A DNA stretch of 64,000 bases from Flavobacterium phragmitis (GCF_900112575.1 NZ_FOMH01000003.1:186001-250000); one strand, 5' to 3'; positions 27,046-36,719 are shown, numbered from the stretch's first letter. Translations and numbers: made by a program. Notes: generated from the letters alone by a model not told the origin.

Positions 27046-27062
27046 CAAATATAACAAATTTA
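27046..27062 (-). promoter_or_regulatory. Two overlapping-range -7 boxes for the dehydrogenase gene
   Basis: TATATTTG (27053-27046) and TAAATTTG (27062-27055) on the minus strand, about 55-70 nt before the ATG at 26992. Confidence 0.45.
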
Positions 27063-27212
27063 GTTAAAATTTTGTTTCTAAAATTCTATTTAAAATGTTT
27101 TAAAACCGTTAAAAGCTGAAAAACAAACAACTGTATTTTATGATTCTTAAAAAAAAGTTAAAAAACACAAATTAAAGCCTCAGAATTGAGAAAACAACAA
27201 AATTGAATTCGA

Positions 27213-27220
27213 TATATTTG
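27213..27220 (+). promoter_or_regulatory. -7 box before the serine hydrolase lipoprotein
   Basis: TATATTTG, 13 nt before the ATG at 27234. Confidence 0.5.
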
Positions 27221-27233
27221 TTTTTAAAGAACG

Positions 27234-28436
27234 ATGCAAATGATTTTCCTTAAAAAAACAAAGATACCACAAATACTTTTCTCTGTACTAGTTTTGAGTT
27301 CATGTGGTCAAAACAAAAAAACAGATACAGTTACTACCAATACAGTCGAAGATACCTTACCTAAAATGAAGCCGTTAGGTGCAGAACCAAAAGTTTCTCA
27401 AGCCTATAAGAACTCGGTGGTTGGAAGAATAAATCACTTTTACAATAAAAACTGGCCTAATAATAATATGAATGGAAGCTTCTTAGTTGCCAAAAATGGT
27501 CAGATACTTTTTGAACGCTACAATGGTTTTGCTAATAAAAATGAAGGGACTAAAATAACACCCGAAACACCTGTACAAATAGCTTCAGTAAGCAAAGTAT
27601 TGACCGCAACAGCCGTTTTAAAATTGGTTAATGCAGGAAAAATTGATTTAGATCAAAAGGTTAATACTATTTTGAAAACATTCCCATATGAAGAATGCAC
27701 CATCAGAATGCTTCTCGATCACCGTACTGGAATGCGTAATTATGCTTATTTTACAGATAGAGACAAATCTATTTGGGATCGTCACAATCAGTTGACGAAT
27801 AAAGATATTCTGGATATTCTGGCAACAAAAGATATTGGTTTAGAATCCAGAACCGGAACACGTTTCAGCTATTGCAATACCAACTATGCGATGCTGGCGC
27901 TTATTATCGAAAAAATCACTGGTTTAAGTTATAAAGAAGCCATGTCCGAAATGATTTTCAAACCTTTGGGAATGAAAAACACTTATGTTTTTGACGATGA
28001 CAAAGACAGAAAAAAAATCGTTCCTTCTTATAAAGGGAACGGTGTCGAAATTGGTTTTGATTATTTGGATAATGTATATGGAGACAAAAACGTTTTTTCT
28101 ACAGCACGAGATCTTTTAAAATTTGACCGTGCAAGACAATCTCCAGACTTTTTAAAACCTGAATTACTGAAACAAGTTTACACTGGTTACAGCAACGAAA
28201 GAAAAGGAACTAAAAATTACGGTCTAGGAATCCGAATGATCAATTGGGAAACGGGACAGAATTTCTATTTCCATAACGGCTGGTGGCATGGCAATACTTC
28301 ATCTTATATCACTTTAATGAACGAAGGCGTTACGATAATTGCACTTTCGAACAAGATGACCAGAAACACTTATGCGGTTCGTAAACTGGCTCCAATCTTT
28401 GGAGATTACCCTTTTAACTTTAAAGAAGAAGAATAA
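27234..28436 (+). CDS. Beta-lactamase-family serine hydrolase, lipoprotein
   Basis: A 400-residue class C-type serine hydrolase (penicillin-binding-protein/esterase fold). Signal with lipobox VLSSC (Cys about residue 25) puts it in the periplasm or on the outer membrane. The catalytic SxxK motif is SVSK (about residue 118) and the Y-x-N-like motif is YCNTNY (about 223). The third motif appears as HNGWWHGN (about 345). Substrate could be peptidoglycan peptides or esters; not decidable. The gene is single, between a promoter box and ssrA. Confidence 0.85.
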   Translation: MQMIFLKKTKIPQILFSVLVLSSCGQNKKTDTVTTNTVEDTLPKMKPLGAEPKVSQAYKNSVVGRINHFYNKNWPNNNMNGSFLVAKNGQILFERYNGFANKNEGTKITPETPVQIASVSKVLTATAVLKLVNAGKIDLDQKVNTILKTFPYEECTIRMLLDHRTGMRNYAYFTDRDKSIWDRHNQLTNKDILDILATKDIGLESRTGTRFSYCNTNYAMLALIIEKITGLSYKEAMSEMIFKPLGMKNTYVFDDDKDRKKIVPSYKGNGVEIGFDYLDNVYGDKNVFSTARDLLKFDRARQSPDFLKPELLKQVYTGYSNERKGTKNYGLGIRMINWETGQNFYFHNGWWHGNTSSYITLMNEGVTIIALSNKMTRNTYAVRKLAPIFGDYPFNFKEEE

Positions 28437-28481
28437 CAAAATTTTTCTGAAAATTTTAGCAGAAAGTAATTTCAAATACTC

Positions 28482-28489
28482 TAAATTTG
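28482..28489 (+). promoter_or_regulatory. -7 box of the tmRNA promoter
   Basis: TAAATTTG, 14 nt before the mature 5' end of tmRNA. Confidence 0.6.
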
Positions 28490-28503
28490 CAGACTTATTT
28501 TTT

Positions 28504-28898
28504 GGGGTCGACTGGTTTTGACAGCAAGTCGAATTGAACAGTAAGCACGTCGAGCATTGAGACCTTGCTCGTAAATATAAGATCTCAAACTTTTACACGG
28601 CGAAAATAATTACGCTTTAGCTGCTTAATCCGAATCATAGTAAGATTGCGCCACGTCTCTACAAGGTAGGGAAGCTGGATTCTCCTGGAAAGCCTTGGTT
28701 TGTGGCGTTCCGTTCAGGGGAACCGTAAAAATAAACCTAGATATCCATGAGCTTCGGGTGGATTTCGAAATTTAAGAAGATAAGTGTTGGGTGGTTGTTT
28801 CTGGCCTAGCTCAACATCGAAAATTCAATCAGGAAATAAGCGTGTAGAAAGCTCTTTAGTTGCTTGTTTGGACCCGGGTTCGATTCCCGGCGACTCCA
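28504..28898 (+). ncRNA. ssrA: tmRNA (transfer-messenger RNA)
   Basis: This RNA rescues stalled ribosomes: its tRNA-like part accepts alanine and its message part adds a degradation tag. The acceptor ends GGGGTCG (28504) and CGACTCC (28891-28897) pair over seven positions with one G-U. The T-arm is GGACCCGGGTTCGATTCCCGG. The tag frame (28599-28628) encodes GENNYALAA followed by TAA, a flavobacterial-type tag. The genome reads 'acaaa' after the acceptor, so the CCA end is not encoded and must be added. It is one-piece. ORFs crossing it are shadows. Confidence 0.97.
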
Positions 28899-28900
28899 CA

Positions 28901-28940
28901 AAAAAGCCTGTAAACTTTGTGTTTACAGGCTTTTTGTTTT
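28901..28940 (+). terminator. Terminator of tmRNA
   Basis: AAAGCCTGTAAAC / GTTTACAGGCTTT stem and T-tract directly after the tmRNA 3' end. Confidence 0.9.
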
Positions 28941-28987
28941 TTTATTACCATTATTGTTATGATATTATTTCTTATGTTTTTTTCAAT

Positions 28988-29033
28988 TTTGGACAAATTC
29001 AAAACATTTATATTAAAAACTGAAATACAATTT
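28988..29033 (+). promoter_or_regulatory. Candidate PUL operator and promoter of the GH88 gene
   Basis: TTTGGACAAATTCAAAAC at 28988-29005 matches the susC element (36549) at 15 of 18 positions and the sulfatase element (44574) also at 15 of 18. Exactly 20 nt later comes TACAATTT (29026), in the -7 position but not a perfect TAnnTTTG. The start codon is 66 nt beyond. No good second copy is seen 21 bp upstream here. Confidence 0.6.
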
Positions 29034-29098
29034 TCGTAGTCCCTTTTAATTTCGCTTTAGATATTCAATATAAAAGAATATAATAAACCGATTAAACT

Positions 29099-30301
29099 AT
29101 GAAAAAAACCTTCAGCTTATTTCTAGCTCTTTCTGCAATTACTTTAAGTTCTTATGCAAAACCCAATCAAGGAGATTCAACTTACGATTGGTTTAAGAAA
29201 ACAACAGAAGTAATTCATTTTCAATTAAGCAAAGCAGCCCAAACCTATAAACCCGGAAAAAATCCTCGTTCTGTATACCCAAACGGAACGGTAAGACTAG
29301 CAGGTCTAACAGACTGGACAACTGGTTTCTTCCCCGGAAGTCTTTGGTATGGATATGAACTCACAGGCGACAAAAAGTTAGCAGAAGACGCTAAAAAATT
29401 CACATTGGCTCTTGATTCTATCCGTAATATAAAAAACACACATGATGTTGGTTTCATGTTGTATTGCTCTTATGGAAATGCCTACAGAATTACAGGAGAT
29501 AAAACTTACCTGCCTGCACTGAGTGATGGAGTTGCAAACCTGTACGCCAGATTTAATCCTAAAATTGGAGTGATTCGCTCCTGGGATTTTCCATGGTGGC
29601 ATTATCCTGTAATTATTGACAATATGATGAATCTCGAATATCTCTATTGGGGAACAAAACAATTCAACAAACCAGAATATACTAATGCTGCAGACACTCA
29701 TGCCTTGACAACCATGAAAAATCACTTCAGAAAAGACTTTAGTTCTTACCATGTTGTTGACTATGATCCTGCAACTGGAAAAGTTTTACGTAAAGCTACA
29801 CATCAGGGATTAACAGACGAATCAGCATGGGCGCGTGGTCAGGCTTGGGGGCTATACGGATATACGGTATGTTATGAAAACAGCAAAAACCCAAAGTTTT
29901 TAAAACAAGCTGAAAATATTGCGAAGTTCATTATGAACAATCCCAAAACACCTAAAGATAAAATACCTGTATGGGATTACGATGTACACAATGCCTTAGA
30001 GACTGATGAACTTGCTCCAAGAGATGCTTCGGCTGCTGCAGTAATAGCATCTGCTTTATTGGAATTGAGCACACAAGTAAAAGACGGTCAAAAATATGTT
30101 GCTTATGCCGAAGAAATATTAAAATCTTTATCATCAGATGCCTATTTGGCTAAGCCAGATGAAAATAGTTACTTTTTACTTAAACATAGCGTAGGTGCTT
30201 TTTTATACAATTCTGAAATTGATACTCCGCTTGATTATGCTGATTATTATTATCTAGAAGCCTTAAAAAGATATGCAGAAATCAAAAAAATTCAACTTTA
30301 A
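29099..30301 (+). CDS. GH88 unsaturated glucuronyl hydrolase
   Basis: A 400-residue (alpha/alpha)6-barrel enzyme. It hydrates and removes the 4,5-unsaturated uronic acid left on oligosaccharides by polysaccharide lyases, releasing a product that opens to a keto-uronate. Signal peptide (MKKTFSLFLALSAITLSSYA) indicates periplasmic action. The two GH88 aspartates are visible: DVGFMLYCSYG (Asp116) and IIDNMMNLEYLYWG (Asp174). The aromatic substrate cleft segment WDFPWWHYP and TDESAWARGQAWGLYGY also fit. It is the first gene of the PUL, directly behind ssrA and its terminator. Confidence 0.93.
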   Translation: MKKTFSLFLALSAITLSSYAKPNQGDSTYDWFKKTTEVIHFQLSKAAQTYKPGKNPRSVYPNGTVRLAGLTDWTTGFFPGSLWYGYELTGDKKLAEDAKKFTLALDSIRNIKNTHDVGFMLYCSYGNAYRITGDKTYLPALSDGVANLYARFNPKIGVIRSWDFPWWHYPVIIDNMMNLEYLYWGTKQFNKPEYTNAADTHALTTMKNHFRKDFSSYHVVDYDPATGKVLRKATHQGLTDESAWARGQAWGLYGYTVCYENSKNPKFLKQAENIAKFIMNNPKTPKDKIPVWDYDVHNALETDELAPRDASAAAVIASALLELSTQVKDGQKYVAYAEEILKSLSSDAYLAKPDENSYFLLKHSVGAFLYNSEIDTPLDYADYYYLEALKRYAEIKKIQL

Positions 30302-30441
30302 AAAATGAATCCTCTAAAATTAATTTAATGAACCTTAAAACACATTACCTATAGAAAAAAAAAGAAGCCTTTGTATAGCTGGCAATTATAATCAACTATA
30401 GAATTGCTTACCTACTAACGCAACCAAAAACCTCTATAATT

Positions 30442-33400
30442 ATGAAAAAAAGTTTACTTGCTTTACTCTGTGTATTTGCTCTGTTAGAAGCCAAAGCACA
30501 AAATTCCAGCTGGGTATATGACTTTGGCACCGTCGCTGCAGCTCCATACACATCCACTAATTATAGTTCCACTTATTTGCCTGCACCGTTGACTGGTGCT
30601 GGCAATTCAGGTGTTAGGGCTTCGTCGACCGCCGAAGGCCCCGTTGAATTGATTTCTTCCAACTTTGCTGGTGGCAGTGGAGCCGAACTTAAAATGACCA
30701 GTGGCACTACTACGCCAGGCGCGAAATTTGGTCTTGCTCCTTTTACAGCTACTCCTGTTGCCAATTTTCAATGCAAGATTAACATCAGCTCAGGAACCAA
30801 CGGCAGGTTTTTATTATATTTTGGTAACGGAAGTAATTTTACCAGCAGTAGCGGATTAAGTTTACCGCAAACCTTTGCCGCCTTACGATTATCTCCTACT
30901 TCCACTGCTGTTAGCCTCGATTGGCTTTCTTCAGCCACTAGTCCCAACTACACAACAGTCGGACTTTCTCAAACTACGCTTAATAAAAATCAGGCATATA
31001 CTCTGAAATTTTTCATGAACAACAGTAACAGCACAACATCATATGTAACTGGAAGCGGCACAAACACAACGACACACAACCTTTTGGCGGGAACTTTTGA
31101 TATTTGGATTGACAATGTAAAAGTGCTTACCAATGCTGATCCCGGAGCAGGTTTACTTCCACAGGGAACAACTATTAATGGAATGAATTTGCTGAATGTG
31201 GGAGCAGGTTCATCAGCTCCGGTAATTTATATTGATGATATCACTTATTCTAATTTTTTAACTGCCAGCCCTCCACCTCCACCACCGACTATCACTGGTA
31301 CAATTCTAAATGTTAATTATGAAAACGGAACTACAAATTCTGGCTTTACGGGTATTGATGTTACACATGCTACCGCACCCGATGCAGCATTTATTGTACC
31401 CGGATATAATAGCACCTACGGCATAGGGCATACTGTAAAAATGGGAAACCCTGCCTACGAATCTGACGGTGGACAACGCAGTGAATCTTCTACAGTTGAC
31501 GCATATCAATTTTTTCCCGGAGAAGAGCGACGCTATGAAGTAAGTATTAAAATGAAGGATTGGCCTGCCTGGACTTCTACAGACCCGCTTTACGGCGTAG
31601 TCCTATTTCAGCTAAAAATGAGCGATGGTGTGGGAGAACCATTAAGAGTGATTGCACAGCGAAACGGTATTGAAAGCAAAAGAGATGTGAGAAATGCAAA
31701 TGGCGATGCAATAACAACTTCTGCACCATTAGTAGATAATTTCCGCAATTATGTAAATGATTGGATCCACCTACGTATTGATGTAAAGTGGACCACCAAT
31801 GCTACCGGGTACATTAAGATATATACAAAACTGCCGGGAGAGCAGGATTACAGCCTTAAAGACCAGTCGGAAAACATTGTAACTTTTGTCAGCCAATCGG
31901 CAGGAAATATAGGCTATTTAAAATGGGGGGTTTATACGCGAGCCGGAAACCCGGGAGAGTCATTAGAAGGCAATACTACACTTACTTTTACAGCCCATCA
32001 TGACAATATAAAAGTGTTTGAGCTTAACAATACCAGTACCCCTATCGCTCTTTGGAATAACATGATTACAGATAATAATCCTGCCTATCTGCCGGCACCT
32101 TATTCTCCTGCTAACGATGTGCTGGCGTCTAATGTATTATCTAACAGCACTTCGCCAAGCTCAGATTTTTCCCGTAACTCGCTGACGCCCGCCGGAGGTG
32201 CTACCCTTAACGGCAGATATTTATTGGGTGGCTGGGCAACAGGTTCGGCCGTTGCGCCCAGCCCGTTTGATGCTGCACAATATTATGAATTTAAAATTGC
32301 ACCAAAGCCATGCCACCAACTGAACTTTAAAAATATAACCTTTAATTGGAGAACCGCAGGCGTTACAAATCCCAACACATACGTATTACGCTCCAGCCTC
32401 GACAATTTTACCAACAACATTTCGGCACCGGTTACTGTAAGCGACGATGCTACCAATACGAGTAATTTTGGAAACAGCTCTATTTATGATTTGGCTAATA
32501 TTTCAACAAACTCCGAAATAACTTTTAGGATGTATTGGTATGGAGCTACCACTTCTGGAGGTCTTGTGGGTATCGACAATTTTACTTTTAATGGAAATGT
32601 TTTGGCAGTAGAATCAAACTTGCAAATAGAAACAAAAAATAATATAATAAAAAACACCGATAATGCCGTTTCTACTTACACAGTGCAAAGCAATGAGTTT
32701 GATGCAACAGCTACAGGCAACTGCGACAATATTACGTACAGCTACGTGTTAAGTGGCGCGACAATAGCTAGCGGAACAGGCTCTCTAGCCAATAAAGTTT
32801 TTAATAAAGGCGTGACCACAGTTATCTGGACTGCCACTGACGGATGCAGCAGCAATACAACTTCTTTTAATATTACAGTCAATGATATAGAGAAACCATC
32901 CTTTACTTTGCCAGATGCAATAACAGTTAGTAATGATGAAAACCAATGCGGTGCAGCAGTATTACTACCTCAACCGATAGTTACTGATAACTGTGCTGTG
33001 GCAACTATTACCAACAATGCGCCGGAATTGTTTCCGCTGGGCACAACAACTGTTATCTGGACTGCCGTTGATGTAAACGGCAATACCGCTACGACTTCTC
33101 AAACGGTAACTGTTATTGATTCCGCAACTCCGACATTAAACGCAATTGCTTCTGTTTCTCTTTGTTATGATACTAGCAATAATTACACAATTCCTTTGGC
33201 AACAGCCACAGATAATTGTACTATAAATACGGTTACTTACGAGATTACAGGCGCAACCACAAGAAACGGAAACGGATTGGATGCAAGCGGGAATTTTAAT
33301 GTGGGACAATCTAGCATCAAATGGACCGTCACTGACAACGCAGGAAATAGTAATACCGCTACAACTACAGTAACCATCAACAACATATTCTCTTCTAACA

Positions 33401-34053
33401 TTTCTGATGTCTATGCCGTAAATCCCGGCGGAAATGCAAATACCATTTATTTAGGCTATGGTCCTTCGTCACTAGCGCTAACCGCTACGCCTTCAAACGG
33501 AATAGCTCCTTTTACTTATTTATGGAGCAATGGAGCAACAGCAAATACTATTTCAGTAAGTCCTTCAACAATAGGAATTCATGATTATAATGTAGTAATT
33601 ACAGATGCTCTAGGCTGTTCTACTTCAACTTCAAAACAAATAAAAGTGGTTGATGTTTTATGTGCGTCTAAAAAAGTTACAGTATGCCATAACAATAAAA
33701 GTCTTTGTATTTCTACCAATGCCGTTTCAGCACATTTGGCTCACGGTTGTTATCTGGGCGATTGCCAAAATACATTTGCTAAAAACAATATGATTTCAAA
33801 ACAAATTGATGATTTTGAAGCTATTGTGTCGCCAAATCCTACTAGAACAGAATTCCAAATAACCATTACAGGAGGAGATGAAACCCAAGCCATTTTGATT
33901 AATCTCTTTGATCTTTCAGGAAGAAAAATAAACACAGTAAAATCAAATTACACATCATCTATGATACTCGGCAGTAATTTGAGTCCGGGAGCTTATCTAG
34001 CCGAAATACATAATGGAACAAATACACAAACAATCAAGTTAATAAAACAGTAA
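30442..34053 (+). CDS. Multidomain T9SS-exported polysaccharide lyase (heparin lyase I/PL13-PL20 type)
   Basis: A 1203-residue secreted protein. Order: signal peptide (1-19); beta-sandwich domain (about 20-275); Pro-rich linker (PPPPPPTITG); lyase domain (about 290-525) with YESDGGQRSES, YEVSIKMKDWPAW, WIHLRIDVKW and HHDNIKVFE, the PF14099 polysaccharide-lyase pattern; a second beta-sandwich (about 530-720); HYR/PKD-like modules (about 720-1070); a Cys/His module (1082-1108, CH...HLAHG...C); and a T9SS type A sorting domain (SPNPTRTEFQITI to the end). It probably makes the first cuts at the cell surface. Base composition is somewhat more GC-rich than the neighbours. PL13 versus PL20-like is not decided. 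Confidence 0.85.
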   Translation: MKKSLLALLCVFALLEAKAQNSSWVYDFGTVAAAPYTSTNYSSTYLPAPLTGAGNSGVRASSTAEGPVELISSNFAGGSGAELKMTSGTTTPGAKFGLAPFTATPVANFQCKINISSGTNGRFLLYFGNGSNFTSSSGLSLPQTFAALRLSPTSTAVSLDWLSSATSPNYTTVGLSQTTLNKNQAYTLKFFMNNSNSTTSYVTGSGTNTTTHNLLAGTFDIWIDNVKVLTNADPGAGLLPQGTTINGMNLLNVGAGSSAPVIYIDDITYSNFLTASPPPPPPTITGTILNVNYENGTTNSGFTGIDVTHATAPDAAFIVPGYNSTYGIGHTVKMGNPAYESDGGQRSESSTVDAYQFFPGEERRYEVSIKMKDWPAWTSTDPLYGVVLFQLKMSDGVGEPLRVIAQRNGIESKRDVRNANGDAITTSAPLVDNFRNYVNDWIHLRIDVKWTTNATGYIKIYTKLPGEQDYSLKDQSENIVTFVSQSAGNIGYLKWGVYTRAGNPGESLEGNTTLTFTAHHDNIKVFELNNTSTPIALWNNMITDNNPAYLPAPYSPANDVLASNVLSNSTSPSSDFSRNSLTPAGGATLNGRYLLGGWATGSAVAPSPFDAAQYYEFKIAPKPCHQLNFKNITFNWRTAGVTNPNTYVLRSSLDNFTNNISAPVTVSDDATNTSNFGNSSIYDLANISTNSEITFRMYWYGATTSGGLVGIDNFTFNGNVLAVESNLQIETKNNIIKNTDNAVSTYTVQSNEFDATATGNCDNITYSYVLSGATIASGTGSLANKVFNKGVTTVIWTATDGCSSNTTSFNITVNDIEKPSFTLPDAITVSNDENQCGAAVLLPQPIVTDNCAVATITNNAPELFPLGTTTVIWTAVDVNGNTATTSQTVTVIDSATPTLNAIASVSLCYDTSNNYTIPLATATDNCTINTVTYEITGATTRNGNGLDASGNFNVGQSSIKWTVTDNAGNSNTATTTVTINNIFSSNISDVYAVNPGGNANTIYLGYGPSSLALTATPSNGIAPFTYLWSNGATANTISVSPSTIGIHDYNVVITDALGCSTSTSKQIKVVDVLCASKKVTVCHNNKSLCISTNAVSAHLAHGCYLGDCQNTFAKNNMISKQIDDFEAIVSPNPTRTEFQITITGGDETQAILINLFDLSGRKINTVKSNYTSSMILGSNLSPGAYLAEIHNGTNTQTIKLIKQ

Positions 34054-34090
34054 TATGATTTTTACTGACTTAATGAACACATAAAGATTT

Positions 34091-34125
34091 AAGAAGCTAT
34101 TTTTGATCATCAGAAATAGCTTCTT
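34091..34125 (+). terminator. Hairpin between the two lyase genes
   Basis: AAGAAGCTATTT / AAATAGCTTCTT, a perfect 12-bp stem, in the 113-bp gap before the PL12-like gene. It lacks a strong T-tract, so it may attenuate or protect the transcript rather than fully terminate it. Confidence 0.5.
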
Positions 34126-34166
34126 GTTATATAAAAAACAAGTACTATTCTTTTAATTAACATCTA

Positions 34167-36146
34167 ATGATCAATCTAAAAACAACAACAGTATTTCTTT
34201 TTACGCTATTGACAGTTTGCCTGACCCAAGCGCAAGAAATAAAAATAAAAAAAGAAAGTTTTGATGCTATCAATCTTAATTATCCTGGTTTAGAAAAAGC
34301 AAACAAGCTATATATTTCTGGTAAATATGAGGATGCAGCAAAAGCTTTATTGGACTATTATCGCAATAGAAAAAACATTAAACATCCTGATTTTAATATA
34401 GGTGACGAAGCCCGTTTTAGAGGTAAAGATATTGGAAAAGCCAATCAGGAAAAGGCAGACAATGCCTTGGAGCATAAATTTCAGCCACACAAAGGTTATG
34501 GCTTTTTCGATTATGGCAAAGACATTAATTGGGAATATTGGCCTATAAAAGACAATGAAGTGCGTTGGCAATTGCACCGCGTAGCCTGGTGGCAATCACT
34601 GGGATTAGCTTATCGCAGTACAGGCGACGAAAAATACGCAAAAGAATGGATTTTCGAGTTTAACGATTGGGCCTTCAAAAATCCTTTAGGTAAGTCTAAA
34701 GAAAACGATCGTTATGCGTGGCGTCCGCTAGAAGTTTCTGACCGAATCCAAAGCCTGCCAGGCACCTTTAATTTATTTGTGAATTCCCCAAATTTTACGC
34801 CATCGTTTTTGCTTGGCTTCTTAAACCTGTACAACAAACAGGTCGATTACATAACACAACATTATACCAAAGATGGCAACCATTTGCTGTTCGAAGCACA
34901 ACGTGTATTGGGTTCCGGAGCTATTTTTCCAGAGTTTAAACTTGCCGAAATCTGGCGCAAAAGCGGGATCGAAATACTTACTAGAGAAATAAAAAAACAA
35001 GTTTATCCTGATGGTGTTCAGTTTGAACTTTCGCCAGTCTACCACGTAGCAACTATCGAGATTTTTTTAAAAGCCTACAATTCGGCAAAACTGGCTGGGG
35101 TCGAAAAAGAATTTCCAGCTAGCTTCATTAAAACTACCGAAAATATGACGGTGGCAATAGCAAAAATATCGTTTCCTGATTATAATAATCCTATGTTCGG
35201 TGATTCATGGATACAAGAAAAATCATACCGATTAAAGCAGTTTCAAAGCTGGTCTAAAATATTTCCCGATAATCACGTACTAAAATATTTTGCTGCAGAT
35301 GGCAAAGAAGGTACAATAGATTTCTTATCAACAGCTTTACCAGATGCAGGGTTTTACACTTTTCGTAACGGATGGGATGATAAATCGACTGTAATGATTT
35401 TAAAAGCCAGCCCTCCGGGTGAATTTCATGCACAACCCGATAATGGTACCTTTGAACTATTTGTGAAAGGACGCAATTTTACACCAGATACAGGTTGCTA
35501 TATCTATAGTGGTGATGCTGAAGTGACTAAAATGAGAGATTGGTACCGTCAGACAAAAGTTCATTCCACATTAACGTTGGACAATCAGAATATGTTGATT
35601 ACTAAAGCAGAACAAAACAAATGGAAAACCAATAAAAATCTGGATTTGATTACCTATACTAATCCAAGTTATAAGAATTTGAGTCATCAGCGTTCGATTT
35701 TTTTTATTGATGAGAAATATTTTGTGATTATTGACAAAGCTATCGGTTCAGCCACTGGAAATCTGGGTGTTCATTTTCAATTAAAAGAAGACAGTAATCC
35801 CGTTTTCGATAAAACCAATAACAAAGTCTACACCACTTATGCAGACGGCAATAATCTCTTAATTCAATCTTTAAATTCGGATAAGTTATCACTGAAAGAA
35901 GAAGAAGGAAAAGTATCGTATGCCTATGCAAAAGAAATCGCAAGACCTACTTTTGTTTTTGAAAAGCCAAAAAGCAACAGTACAACAGAACAATTTATAA
36001 CTGTATTATATCCGTTTGACGGAAATAAAATGCCAGAAATTAGTATTCAACCCAATGCAGATAACGATTATGAAAAAGGGAATATTAGTCTGAACATTAT
36101 CATTGATGGCAAAAAAAGCGAACTAAAAACCAGCCTGAAAGATTAA
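34167..36146 (+). CDS. Heparinase II/III family lyase, PL12-like
   Basis: A 659-residue periplasmic polysaccharide lyase. The signal peptide (MINLKTTTVFLFTLLTVCLTQA) is followed by an N-terminal helical barrel (about 25-390; NWEYWPIKDNEVRWQLHRVAWWQSLGLAY, YAWRPLEVSDRIQSLPGTF, EAQRVLGSGAIFPEF, FELSPVYHVATIEIF) and a C-terminal beta-sandwich (about 395-650) with ASPPGEFHAQPDNGTFELFVKGR. This plan and length fit PL12 heparin/heparan sulfate lyase III. The Tyr/His/Asn catalytic residues probably lie in the ELSPVYHV and FHAQPDNG segments (inference). A strong terminator follows. Confidence 0.88.
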   Translation: MINLKTTTVFLFTLLTVCLTQAQEIKIKKESFDAINLNYPGLEKANKLYISGKYEDAAKALLDYYRNRKNIKHPDFNIGDEARFRGKDIGKANQEKADNALEHKFQPHKGYGFFDYGKDINWEYWPIKDNEVRWQLHRVAWWQSLGLAYRSTGDEKYAKEWIFEFNDWAFKNPLGKSKENDRYAWRPLEVSDRIQSLPGTFNLFVNSPNFTPSFLLGFLNLYNKQVDYITQHYTKDGNHLLFEAQRVLGSGAIFPEFKLAEIWRKSGIEILTREIKKQVYPDGVQFELSPVYHVATIEIFLKAYNSAKLAGVEKEFPASFIKTTENMTVAIAKISFPDYNNPMFGDSWIQEKSYRLKQFQSWSKIFPDNHVLKYFAADGKEGTIDFLSTALPDAGFYTFRNGWDDKSTVMILKASPPGEFHAQPDNGTFELFVKGRNFTPDTGCYIYSGDAEVTKMRDWYRQTKVHSTLTLDNQNMLITKAEQNKWKTNKNLDLITYTNPSYKNLSHQRSIFFIDEKYFVIIDKAIGSATGNLGVHFQLKEDSNPVFDKTNNKVYTTYADGNNLLIQSLNSDKLSLKEEEGKVSYAYAKEIARPTFVFEKPKSNSTTEQFITVLYPFDGNKMPEISIQPNADNDYEKGNISLNIIIDGKKSELKTSLKD

Positions 36147-36168
36147 GTGATTTTTCTCTACACTTTCT

Positions 36169-36208
36169 AAAGACGTCTAAAACTATTCTTTTAGGCGTCT
36201 TTTTTTAT
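36169..36208 (+). terminator. Terminator after the PL12-like gene
   Basis: AAAGACGTCTAAAA / TTTTAGGCGTCTTT with CTATTC loop and T-tract. It closes the first PUL transcription unit; susC needs its own promoter. Confidence 0.85.
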
Positions 36209-36527
36209 CCTCCAATTCTTTTAAAACAAATTCAAAATTAGTTTTCTGTACTTCATCCTAAGTAATTTAAATTCATAAGGCAATTTCAAATTTAATTTTA
36301 TCAGTTTTATCTGAAAAGGAAATAAGAAACAGCCCTTTTTGGACTCTAATTTTATTAAAAATTACATCGTTTTCGTTAACAATTTACTGTATTTAATTTA
36401 ACATTCATCAAACACAAATTATTGGAGAATAACTCAGTAAAAACAATACTTTATTTATAAAAAAGCAAATCAAAAAACACGTCAAAACCTTGGTTTCAAA
36501 GGGTTTTTAAATAATTCACAAAGCAAT
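36209..36527. other. Non-coding stretch upstream of the susC promoter
   Basis: About 320 AT-rich bases between the PL12 terminator and the susC operator with no gene, hairpin or repeat that I can support. Confidence 0.5.
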
Positions 36528-36594
36528 ATTAATCAAAATCAATAGTTATTTGGACATTTTCGAAACTCATCTGTATAGTCGATTTATATATTTG
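36528..36594 (+). promoter_or_regulatory. Candidate HTCS operator and promoter of susC
   Basis: Two 18-bp elements with a 21-bp period: ATTAATCAAAATCAATAG (36528-36545) and TTTGGACATTTTCGAAAC (36549-36566). They are followed after 20 nt by TATATTTG (36587-36594), a perfect -7 box. The proximal element is shared with the GH88 and sulfatase promoters, the distal one with the ROK gene upstream region (15 of 18). AraC-type dimers are known to bind direct repeats about 21 bp apart. The HTCS at 51644 is the obvious candidate protein; binding is inference. Confidence 0.6.
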
Positions 36595-36617
36595 TTTTTA
36601 TTATAAACAAAAAAAAC

Positions 36618-36719
36618 ATGACCAAGCCAAAAAAAATGAACCGACCATTACAAAATCTATTTTTATTTCCTCAGCGTAAAATTCCCCAGCGACTTTCTGA
36701 AGTTAATAAATTGTTATAA
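36618..36719 (+). CDS. 33-codon upstream ORF in the susC leader
   Basis: ATG at 36618 begins 24 nt after the susC -7 box, and the frame runs 33 codons to TAA at 36717. The peptide is basic (MTKPKKMNRPLQNLF... ending EVNKLL), with no signal peptide. Its position as the first ORF on the susC transcript suggests a leader peptide or regulatory small ORF, but it could be chance. No family is recognised. Confidence 0.3.
   Translation: MTKPKKMNRPLQNLFLFPQRKIPQRLSEVNKLL

Noticed and set aside
28784..29023. 79-residue plus-strand ORF
   Set aside because: It crosses the mature tmRNA and its terminator; the region is fully explained by ssrA.
30324..30341. TTTAATGAACCTTAAAAC as a fifth operator copy
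   Set aside because: 14 of 18 against the sulfatase copy, but no -7 box at the fixed spacing; could be chance in AT-rich DNA.
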